Assembly: GCA_038210275.1 (NCBI GenBank)
Contig: JBBQWV010000007.1
Span: 62,001-126,000 of the forward strand
DNA length: 64,000 bases
Direction of reading: 5' to 3'
DNA from: PALSA-1296 sp038210275
Lineage (GTDB): Bacteria; Bacteroidota; Ignavibacteria; Palsa-1295
In this document: in pieces, positions 1 to 7,170 of the stretch
Position numbering within the stretch: the first letter of the stretch is position 1
Layout: every line of letters starts with the position of its first letter
Translations under genes and position numbers: made by a program
Notes under the pieces: generated by a model
Told to the model about the DNA's origin: nothing
What the model saw: the letters and a program-made list of their open reading frames with translations, nothing else
Database searches by the model: none

Positions 1-109
1 CCCTGATGAAGGATTAGATGGGTCGACTGTAACAACTTTTAGTAGCAATGGAAACTTTAGGAGCAGTTTTTTCTCCTTCACCATCCTTCGATAAAGTAAC
101 ATAAAAAAG

Positions 110-568
110 TTAGAATCCTAATTCCATAAAATGAAGGGAATGTGAAGAGTCAATTCCTGCCCATGCGATATAAGTCTTGTTTGCAAAATTCACAATAGCG
201 ATACCAGCACCAGATTGGTCTGAATGCTTTTGAAATCTGTTTCGGTTTATAAAACCATTTGACCCCGTATTGGATCCGAGAGAATAAATATTTCGTTGTG
301 GGTCATTGCCGCTCCATGCCAATATTAATTCAGAACCAATTTGTGTCATAACAGGCGCATAGAAGGAGGGGTCGGTAAGCCGTACCATATTTTTAAATTT
401 TACACCCCGGTCAGTAGACTCAATCAGGTATAGACTCCTGCTACTATCCAAAGCTCTCCATAATAGAAATAACTTTGTGCCGTCACTTGATGGCAAGAAT
501 TTCATCCTCACAGGCAGTCCGAATATCACCGCAGATGCAAATGGTATCTTAGCAACTATAGGCTTCAC
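110..568 (-). pseudogene. 5'-truncated sialidase-like beta-propeller fragment
   Basis: The minus-strand frame contains three short repeats of an AW/LW-x(2)-D-type propeller blade (LFLLWRALDSS, LILAWSGNDPQ, TYIAWAGIDSS), each followed by an aromatic/aliphatic strand. This pattern is typical of BNR/sialidase-like or lectin-like beta-propellers. The first 25-30 codons overlap, antisense, the start of the plus-strand T9SS fragment at 477-983 and look non-coding, so real homology probably begins near position 485. No signal peptide is present, so the 5' part of the gene is missing. After the TAA stop at 110-112 the same frame stays open for about 30 codons, which may be the decayed continuation. 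The function of the intact protein is unknown. Confidence 0.45.
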
Positions 569-983
569 CGTTTATCTAACGAAAGATTCAACGACAAGCA
601 TCATCCTCACGAATAGAAACGACACCACGCAAACCCCTTGCGGCATGACAACGCTCACCCTCGGCGGCACAGCAACATTTGATTATAATTATCTCTGCGG
701 AGAAAGAAGCCTCTCCAGCTTTCTGCGCGATGGCTCGCAAATTCACATAACTTCGATTCGCCCAAATCCGGCACAGGATGAAATAGAGATAGCCTTGGAA
801 TCAGGATTAAAGCAAGATGCGAATGTGGAGATATTTAATGCACTCGGAGCAAGAGTATATTTCGGAGCGAAGAATTTGATTGCCGGAGAGAATAAGGTTC
901 ATCTTGATACCAAACGCCTTTCGTCAGGAGTGTATTTGGTGAAGGTTGGTTCGGTAAGTCAGTCGTTAGTTATTAGCAGATAG
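477..983 (+). pseudogene. 3' fragment of a T9SS-sorted secreted protein
   Basis: The fragment encodes the last ~165 residues of a secreted protein. A domain resembling a cohesin-like fold is followed by a short cysteine-containing linker (LCGERSLSSFLRDG) and a complete type IX secretion sorting domain (IRPNPAQDE..., ALGARVYF, RLSSGVYLVKV). The same order of parts closes the 1125-residue protein at 55711-59088 (TGAPF..NVYLTNDST, LCGDFTLGNYLRG, HPNPAMAE), so the two were paralogues. Only a GTG at 477 could serve as a start and there is no signal peptide, so the gene lacks its 5' part. Truncation occurs where it meets the oppositely oriented propeller fragment. Confidence 0.65.
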
Positions 984-1049
984 TGGTGAACGGCACATGG
1001 ATGGCAGGGGGGACTAAGCTTTCCCTGAAAATAAATGTCGATGGGCACC

Positions 1050-1078
1050 TTGACAAACGGGGTTTTATGTCGTATATT
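1050..1078 (+). promoter_or_regulatory. Sigma70-like promoter inside repeat A
   Basis: TTGACA (1050-1055), a 17-bp spacer and TATATT (1073-1078), followed 12 bp later by ATGAGCACC (1091-1099). The arrangement is repeated at 15412-15461. No convincing gene follows here, so the transcript may be a short RNA or nothing. Confidence 0.5.
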
Positions 1079-1119
1079 ACCTCCATTATGATGAGCACCT
1101 ATACACCTGTAGATTTTAG

Positions 1120-1154
1120 ATTGCCACGACCGGCTGGTGCCGGTCTCGCAATGA
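1120..1154. repeat. REP-like hairpin
   Basis: An imperfect palindrome with arms ATTGCCACGACCGGC and GCCGGTCTCGCAAT around a TGGT loop. It resembles the widespread family of short REP elements with ATTGCGAG and GTGGCAAT ends. Related half-elements occur near 50461-50495 and 62057-62093. Confidence 0.5.
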
Positions 1155-1763
1155 CATTGTCTTTAACTTTCAGCTTTAAGCTGTGGCTGTCAGTTTTTTC
1201 TGCAAATGTGCACAGTGATATTTATGAATTATAAGGGGTTACAGTCGCTCACCCGGAGCTTTGGGGAAAGGATGAAGGATGAAGTATGAAGGATGAAAAT
1301 AAAAGGGAAGGAAAAGATGCAAATGTGCACAGTGATATACTTGAATTATATAGAGTTACAGTCGCTCACCCGGAGTTTTGGGAAAGGATGAAGGATGAAG
1401 GATGAAGTATGAGGGATGAAATGGGGGCAGAGATTTGGAGTGGTTTTCTGCTAAAGACTAATGACTAATGACTCTGCCGGTGTGCAGAGCGATGTTGATG
1501 AATTATAATGGGTTACGGGGCAACTTTTCAAAGTTATCCACATGGTGTTGATACTTTAAGACTAAAAGCGGGAGGCAATTTGGACGTATTTTTATCGAAG
1601 CTTTCTCACACTTATCTTCCGCTATCTTCGTCATACGATGTTTGATATGACATGATATGGACTGTTTGCTATTTGCTACCCGCTTGCTTTTGTTGTCACT
1701 TAACCCTTTGCATCTGCGTTACACTCCCTTCACCAATTTCACCACTTCATCAAATAGATTCCT

Positions 1764-2975
1764 ATGACAGCTGAGAGCATAAAATCAAAGCAATTACTTG
1801 ATCTTGTAGTTGTAAAAGACCAGAAAGTAGCATCGCAGTATAAGAACGGCGTGAAAGTGCCGATCACCACATTCATCGAAGATTATATGAATGGGCGCGT
1901 TGATATTAATTGTGACGTGCAGTTGCTTTTGCAGAACCGTACATTATTCTTCAATTATAAGTACGTTGCTCATCACTTAAAATTCCTCTTTGGGCAATTT
2001 ATTCCTCAGGTCACGATTCACTCGGCGAAGCAGGATGAGCGCGTTATCCGCGAGCATTATGATCGCGGCAATGATTTCTTCGGCGGATTTTTGGGTGATC
2101 GAATGATCTACACTTCTGCTTTTTTCCAGACGGGACTTGAAGATCTTGAAACAGCTCAGGATAACAAGTTGAACCTTGTCAGCCAGAAACTTCAGTTAAA
2201 AAAAGGCGAGAAGCTTCTTGATATCGGTTGCGGATGGGGAACACTCGTTGCGCATACAGCAAAATATTACGGCACCGATTCGACAGGTATCACGATCGCT
2301 CAAGCCGGAGCGGATTATGCCAATGCGCAGATCAAGCGTTGGGGAGTTGAAGATCATGCTCGCGTTAATCGCATGGATTACCGCAGCATTCCTCAGGCAA
2401 AGTATGATAAAATTTCCTGCCTCGAAATGGCAGAGCACGTAGGAGTGAAGCACTTCACGACATTCATGAAACAGATCGCCGGACTTTTGAAAGATGACGG
2501 TCTTTTCTATTTGCAGATCGCAGGACTCAGAGCAGGCTACCATCAGGAGTCGTTGATCTGGGGCGGTTTCATGGGCGAGTATATCTTCCCGGGCGCTGAT
2601 GCAAGTATGCCGCTTTCTTTCGTTGTCAAACGTTTGGAGAAAGCCGGATTTGAAATTCACACGGTCGAAAATATCGGCATCCATTATTCGCAGACGATTC
2701 AGTTATGGTATCACAACTGGCAATCACATAAAGAAGAAATTCTTGCGAAGTACGGTATGTGGTGGTTCAGATGCTGGGAAATTTTCTTGGGCTGGTCTGT
2801 TGATATTGCCAAGCAGGGTAACTCGACGTGCTTCCAGATCTTATGCAATAAGAACCGCGACGAGTTCAACCGCAGAGCATGGTTCAGCGGGATAAATCTC
2901 GGCGAACGCGATCTGCACACCAATGGACAAGTCTATGGCGGCGCACCGCTGATCGAGAAAGTCAAGCAGGCATAA
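1764..2975 (+). CDS. Cyclopropane-fatty-acyl-phospholipid synthase-like methyltransferase
   Basis: A 403-residue SAM-dependent methyltransferase of the CFA synthase/mycolic acid methyltransferase family. The family methylenates or methylates unsaturated acyl chains of membrane lipids. The SAM-binding motif LLDIGCGWGT is at residues 151-160, and the family signature EHYDRGNDFF lies at 97-106. EMAEHVGVKHF matches the conserved post-motif region, and the length is usual for the family. It stands alone and ends in a strong hairpin terminator at 3002-3033. I infer a cytoplasmic enzyme acting at the inner membrane. The exact product (cyclopropane or branched chain) cannot be told from sequence. The repeat-rich intergenic DNA upstream shows no obvious promoter beyond AT-rich stretches. 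Confidence 0.9.
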   Translation: MTAESIKSKQLLDLVVVKDQKVASQYKNGVKVPITTFIEDYMNGRVDINCDVQLLLQNRTLFFNYKYVAHHLKFLFGQFIPQVTIHSAKQDERVIREHYDRGNDFFGGFLGDRMIYTSAFFQTGLEDLETAQDNKLNLVSQKLQLKKGEKLLDIGCGWGTLVAHTAKYYGTDSTGITIAQAGADYANAQIKRWGVEDHARVNRMDYRSIPQAKYDKISCLEMAEHVGVKHFTTFMKQIAGLLKDDGLFYLQIAGLRAGYHQESLIWGGFMGEYIFPGADASMPLSFVVKRLEKAGFEIHTVENIGIHYSQTIQLWYHNWQSHKEEILAKYGMWWFRCWEIFLGWSVDIAKQGNSTCFQILCNKNRDEFNRRAWFSGINLGERDLHTNGQVYGGAPLIEKVKQA

Positions 2976-3001
2976 TTTCAAAAGGACTATTTGAAAATTA
3001 A

Positions 3002-3033
3002 AAAAGACGCAGTTCGAAAGGACTGCGTCTTTT
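3002..3033. terminator. Rho-independent terminator after the CFA-synthase-like gene
   Basis: A 12-bp perfect stem (AAAAGACGCAGT/ACTGCGTCTTTT) with an 8-nt loop, A-rich on the 5' side and T-rich on the 3' side. Confidence 0.85.
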
Positions 3034-3039
3034 CTTTCG

Positions 3040-3066
3040 TATATTATTCTGTAATTGATGAGCACC
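3040..3066 (+). promoter_or_regulatory. TATATT-N12-ATGAGCACC element upstream of the ImmA-like gene
   Basis: TATATT at 3040-3045 is followed exactly 12 bp later by ATGAGCACC at 3058-3066. The same pair with the same spacing occurs at 1073-1099, 15435-15461 and, on the minus strand, 9574-9600. The -35 region falls inside the upstream terminator and has no TTGACA. The ATG in the box is out of frame with the gene that starts at 3077. Confidence 0.5.
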
Positions 3067-3076
3067 CCCTCGTTTC

Positions 3077-3637
3077 ATGAACAGAATTGCATATACACCA
3101 ATCCGCAAAGCCGAGATCATCGCGCTGGCTGATGCTGCGCGGCAGAAATTTTCCGGCATGAGCATTGATCTGGTTGCCGAATCGGAGAATATTATTCTTA
3201 TCCGTCAGCCCGATGCCTCTTCGAAAAAAGCAGGCTATGCCTGCGTATTTCCGAGCATCAAGCCAAAGCTGATCCCAAGCCTGTCGCGTCCAGGCGAATT
3301 TGTACTTTCATTTGCCGAGAAAGAAACGATCTATCATGATTGCATTGTGCTTAATCCTCTGTACGGGATTCCCGAACGCGAAATATTTTGGCATGAATAT
3401 TATCATCTTTGGTACTCGCCATCGCGGAAAGTGCAGATGGATTTCTTCCATCAATTTTCCACAAGCGGAGCGCTTGATTCGCAGGAAGAACGTAGGGCAA
3501 ATATGTTTGCTGCATATTTTCTTATTCCGAAAATAGAGTCCGAAGATACGGCGGAGATAGTATCAGAAAAATGGGGTGTGAGCGAGCTGCTGGCGAAAGT
3601 TCGATTACAAAATAATATCTCTCTCATAAACTCTTAG
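3077..3637 (+). CDS. ImmA/IrrE family metallo-endopeptidase
   Basis: A 186-residue cytoplasmic protein with the zinc-protease motif HEYYH (residues 106-110, HExxH). The downstream EERRANMFAAYFLIP stretch (137-151) supplies the third metal ligand in this family. ImmA/IrrE peptidases typically cleave a partner repressor, but no XRE-type repressor gene is adjacent, so the substrate is unknown. The start ATG at 3077 is preceded by a TATATT/ATGAGCACC promoter-leader element. The length is normal for stand-alone ImmA-type proteins. It could act in stress response or in a decayed mobile-element regulatory module. Confidence 0.8.
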   Translation: MNRIAYTPIRKAEIIALADAARQKFSGMSIDLVAESENIILIRQPDASSKKAGYACVFPSIKPKLIPSLSRPGEFVLSFAEKETIYHDCIVLNPLYGIPEREIFWHEYYHLWYSPSRKVQMDFFHQFSTSGALDSQEERRANMFAAYFLIPKIESEDTAEIVSEKWGVSELLAKVRLQNNISLINS

Positions 3638-3703
3638 ATATCTTGTTTGAGTATCATGTACAATAATCAGAAGATTCCGGGGATGTGACACCAATTATCA
3701 TGT

Positions 3704-4807
3704 TCAATTAAAACGCCTCTCAACTACAACACGATGATCGTACGTCTCAGTCAGAGTAAGTGTCATAAGATCGGTTTTCCATTGTCGCATGTGTATGTTC
3801 TTGAATTCAGTCACTCCTCTAATGAAAGGAAGAGGTTGCTGTGCAGTAAATACTCTACAAGATACTAAGAGTATGTCGAATAGCGCTCTTGACTCTGTTG
3901 CTGTTAAGCGATCAGTCTGCATATTCCAGGAAAGAATTATATTATTTCCAGTCTCCAATCGTCCTTGGAAATGAAATCCGAATAGCACCCGCTCCAAATA
4001 AAATTGTTCGTAACTAACACCGCTTACTTGTGCTATCGGTGGGTCAGTTGATTTTAGAAGTCCTGTGGGACGCTGTCCACCATATATTGGTAATGATAAA
4101 AAGTTTAGCGTATCAAATCCGGAAGTACTTTTTGGATTCGAAGATACGTGGGAATGATCCAGAAGCATTTCCTTCCATGCGAAAGGTGTGAGATCAAGTT
4201 TTTCGGAATTTTTATTGCTTCGAAATTCTGTTCTTTGTAATAACCCACCACGGATTTTATTTGAAATTTCTTCTACATCGATGCTAAAAATTCCGGATTG
4301 AAATGGGATATGTAATCCGCAGAAATACCCGTCTGAAAGATTTAATACTCTAACCCACATCGTATCCCAATGGACTTTGTTTTGAAGATCGTCTCCGTTC
4401 CCGATTTGAGGTTTTTTAAAGCGGTTAGGTTGCGGTTTATTATCTACTTTATTGTTCGTTTCATGAATGATCATTATTTCACGGCTTCCATAACCACTTA
4501 CTTCATTTACTGTGGAATCTATCCCGAAACGATCCGGATGAGCTTCCAACACTGAATCAAATTGTGGACGGCGATTGGGATTCTCGGGATTAAGCTTACA
4601 GTAAATATGATATTTTTCTTGTTTATCATGTAGCTCGTAGGCTGACCTCCATGTAGGTTCTTTGCTTAATCCTGATGGGTAAAGCACGAGTGGATGATAC
4701 GGACTCTCTGCTCCGTAAAGTACAAACTTAAAGCTGCTTCCAACCTGTGCGGATATTGTAAATGGAGATAATAATAGAGCAAGTAGTACAATAAAAAAGT
4801 ATTTCAT
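3704..4807 (-). CDS. Secreted protein of unknown function
   Basis: A 367-residue protein with a clear signal peptide (MKYFFIVLLALLLSPFTISAQ, cleavage after SAQ expected). I recognise no domain in the mature part. It is the last of four same-strand genes and begins 15 bp after the true end of the frameshifted TonB-like gene at 4823-6105. It shares the MKYFF leader with the three upstream proteins, so it is probably co-transcribed with the TonB/LemA/TPM cluster. Its role is unknown; a periplasmic or outer-membrane location is likely. Confidence 0.75.
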   Translation of the reverse strand: MKYFFIVLLALLLSPFTISAQVGSSFKFVLYGAESPYHPLVLYPSGLSKEPTWRSAYELHDKQEKYHIYCKLNPENPNRRPQFDSVLEAHPDRFGIDSTVNEVSGYGSREIMIIHETNNKVDNKPQPNRFKKPQIGNGDDLQNKVHWDTMWVRVLNLSDGYFCGLHIPFQSGIFSIDVEEISNKIRGGLLQRTEFRSNKNSEKLDLTPFAWKEMLLDHSHVSSNPKSTSGFDTLNFLSLPIYGGQRPTGLLKSTDPPIAQVSGVSYEQFYLERVLFGFHFQGRLETGNNIILSWNMQTDRLTATESRALFDILLVSCRVFTAQQPLPFIRGVTEFKNIHMRQWKTDLMTLTLTETYDHRVVVERRFN

Positions 4808-4822
4808 GCGCCTGAACTCAAA

Positions 4823-6105
4823 TTATTTACGAAATTTGTCAACGTGAGGAAGTCGAAAAACGATGGTACCTTTATACCAGACTCTAACCGGTACAGAATT
4901 TGATCGCGCCGGTTTGAATGTTGTTTTCATCACCGCATCTATCACTGGTTGGTTGAAGATCTCTGCATCGGACTTATTGATCACCACTTTTATCACTCTT
5001 CCGTTCTTATCAATAAGCGCTGAGTATTGTACCTTTCCTTTTTCCCGACTTTGCGGGCAGCGTCAGGGTATTTCACAGCTTTCTGAATATTTCGTAATGG
5101 TTTTGGATCTTCACTTTTAATGAATTCATTCACATCCGGTTCGGGTTCTTTTTCAACTTGTGCAGGCATAGGGATATCATTTTGCGAAGGCATAGGGTTA
5201 TTATTTCCAAATATCGGAAGATCAGGACTTACAATATATGGCTTCGTTGTATCGGCCAATGCCTGTTCTCGTTGTTTGACACGTTCTTGTTTGAGCGAAT
5301 CACGATGCTTATAGAAAAGTGAGTCTGCTTTGCGTCGCGAAATTTGCGATAACTTTTCCTGAATGCGGATCAGATCTTGAATGCGCTGCATTGCAGAGTC
5401 TATCTCTTTATCATAGGCAGTGGATTTAAAGATATTAAACATTTCCAGTGGATTGTATCCATGCTGTATTAATAGATTTGCAAATATTTTTTCTCCATCT
5501 CCGGGAAAAAGACCTTCTTCTTTCAGTTGATTGTCTCTTTGAGTCTTTAAGTATTTATCTACATAATGCCAAAGAGTATCAATGATGATAAGCACCTCTG
5601 CTTTCGGCATCATTGCAGGGGCTTTCATCAGCCGAAATTCGGCTGTGCGTTTTGAAGAATACATTGGTGTTCTCATTTCTGCATTTTTTGAACGGGTAGT
5701 TTCTTTCCTTGCTGATTCGAGAGTTCTGAATTGACTGCGCTCTCCTGAATACCCATAAGGCAAAGAATCTTTTTGTAGTATGCTATATTCACCGATACCT
5801 TCATCCGCGATACGAAAACCGACAACGGCAAAAGCACCATTCTTTTCTTTTACAAAGATCCTTCCGCTTGACCGAAGCGAGTCGAAGACGATCCCAATGA
5901 TCTTTGCTGTATCCGGATGATCACCTGGAATTCTTGCATTAAATTCTACGTACCGTTCAGAATGCACGATGAATAATTGCGGAGTAATGGTGTATGTTAT
6001 TTCCATCCCCATATAACTAATCGTCCAATCGTCATAGATCGAGGGAGTTTGTGCCGATAGAAGAGTCGGCAGAAAAACAATACATAAGAAGAAAATATAT
6101 TTCAT
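4823..6105 (-). pseudogene. TonB C-terminal domain protein with a frameshift
   Basis: The N-terminal frame (5040-6105) encodes a signal peptide (MKYIFFLCIVFLPTLLSAQ). The region after it resembles the neighbouring 663-residue protein: TPSIYDDW..MGMEITYTIT, RTAEFRLMKAPAMMPK, QHGYNPLEMF. An acidic/proline-rich linker and the beginning of a TonB_C domain (IQKAVKYPDAARKVGK) follow. There the frame runs into an early stop. Shifting by one base at a run of five A residues (plus-strand 5039-5043) restores the rest of TonB_C (GKVQYSALIDKNGRVIKVVI ... FNQPVIDAVMKTTFKPA ... VRVWYKGTIVF) to a stop at 4823-4825. A single missing A, a sequencing indel or, less likely, -1 ribosomal slippage on G-AAA-AAG would explain this. 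Confidence 0.85.
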
Positions 6106-6219
6106 TTATCTGAACAGTGTGCGATCTGAAGAATGAACCAACATATTCCCCGAAAAGAAAGAATCCTTAATAATTATTCATAAAATAAGAAAGAAGAGGG
6201 AGTTGATCTCAGATAATGA

Positions 6220-7137
6220 TTAGTGCTGAGTTGGCTCGTTTTCGTTTGGGAGCAACTTAAAGACGACCGATTGAGGATACCAGACCATGACAGGTTTTCC
6301 GTTTTGTTTGCCAGGCGTAAATTTAACTTTCTTCATCGCCTCAATAACGGGCTTACGGAAAATATCATAGTCTGCTTTTTCGATTACGATCTTTCTGACC
6401 TCACCATATTTCCCGATAAGAACTTCGAACGTGACTTTGCCTTCCAATGCTTGCTTCTTCGCTTCTTCGGGATAGACAATAAGTTTCTGGATATTTTGTA
6501 TTGGTTTTGGTTCATCGGTAATTTCGATGAAGTCGTTGATATCAGGTTCTGGCTCTTCGTTATGTAGTTGCGTTGGAGGAGGCGTCTCGTTTTTAAAATC
6601 TACTTTAACCGCAACACCATCGTGATGATCTTCAAAAAACTGATAATCGAATTTTTCTTTTCTTGCTTCGACAAATGTTTTTAATCTCTGAGCTGCTTCG
6701 TTATAACGAGTTTTCTCTATTTGAATTCGGTTCTCCTGTGCCTCAAGTTGGGAAAGCAATTTGATGAGATTATCATTCGATTGAAGTGCAGGATATTTAT
6801 CGAGTGCTGTAGATACGTTGGAAAGTGAAACCCAAAGATCATTCTGTACTTTCTCAAAATGAATAAATGCAAGAGAATCTCTTGTCAGAGCAGGGGAGAA
6901 TGTTACAGAAATAGCTTTTTTACGGGCAATAGTAAGTTGATCAAGGAGGTCACGATTTCCAAATGCAGAACCTTTAAGCGTAGCAAGAATATTTGGAATA
7001 ATATCTTCACGAACTTGATAAACGCTGTTAACTTGACCTAACTCTGCGCGTAAATTTTCTTCAAGTTCAATTTGACTGGTTTGCGCGAAGGAAACCGACG
7101 AGAACAGAAAGCCGAGAAGAAGAAAAAAATATTTCAT
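6220..7137 (-). CDS. LemA-like domain fused to a TonB C-terminal domain
   Basis: A 305-residue exported protein. A signal peptide (MKYFFLLLGFLFSSVSFAQ) comes first. A LemA-type helical domain covers about residues 36-155, with EDIIPNILATLKG and then YPALQSNDNLIKLLSQLEAQENRI, matching the RRYDLIPNLV and YPDLKAN/ENRI signatures of LemA. A charged linker with EEPEPDINDF follows. A full TonB_C domain lies at about 218-294 (YPEEAKKQALEGKVTFEVLI, PVIEAMKKVKFTPGKQNGKPV). TonB_C normally contacts TonB-dependent receptors in the periplasm, but there is no N-terminal ExbB/D-contacting anchor here. It sits 33 bp downstream of a TPM-TonB_C fusion; free LemA and TPM proteins are often neighbours. Role unknown, probably periplasmic. 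Confidence 0.85.
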   Translation of the reverse strand: MKYFFLLLGFLFSSVSFAQTSQIELEENLRAELGQVNSVYQVREDIIPNILATLKGSAFGNRDLLDQLTIARKKAISVTFSPALTRDSLAFIHFEKVQNDLWVSLSNVSTALDKYPALQSNDNLIKLLSQLEAQENRIQIEKTRYNEAAQRLKTFVEARKEKFDYQFFEDHHDGVAVKVDFKNETPPPTQLHNEEPEPDINDFIEITDEPKPIQNIQKLIVYPEEAKKQALEGKVTFEVLIGKYGEVRKIVIEKADYDIFRKPVIEAMKKVKFTPGKQNGKPVMVWYPQSVVFKLLPNENEPTQH

Positions 7138-7170
7138 CGTATTTCTCGGCTACCAGTTCTTGTTAAATTA

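Larger units (their letters stand above)
1043..1557. repeat. Composite intergenic repeat, copy A
   Basis: This gene-free stretch (984-1763) is built from repeated blocks. A promoter-like block at 1043-1099 is nearly identical to one at 15405-15461. Three related units start with TGTGCA(C/G)AG(T/C)GAT and contain a TGAATTATA core followed by a GGGTTAC/GAGTTACAG tail (1202-1300, 1319-1423, 1481-1526). The first two are followed by TCGCTCACCCGGAG and runs of GGATGAA. The block ends with CAAAGTTATCCACA, which includes a TTATCCACA DnaA-box-like 9-mer at 1534-1542. Matching units lie at 14786-14826, 15526-15610 and 15663-15735. No ORF is conserved between copies. Confidence 0.75.

Noticed and set aside
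983..1234. Open frame of 83 codons after the T9SS fragment
   Set aside because: It crosses the repeated promoter block and REP-like hairpin, has repeat-derived composition and no homologue that I recognise; the matching block at 15.4 kb does not keep the frame.
1262..1430. GGATGAA runs as a CRISPR array or simple minisatellite
   Set aside because: Units are 7 bp, irregular and without spacers; they are embedded in the larger composite repeat.
2196..2684. 162-codon frame antisense to the CFA-synthase-like gene
   Set aside because: Shadow of a well-conserved gene; no independent signal.
5036..5046. Programmed -1 frameshifting as the main explanation for the TonB_C gene
   Set aside because: The slippery sequence is G-AAA-AAG with only five A, not the efficient A-AAA-AAG, and I see no strong downstream stem; an indel is simpler.
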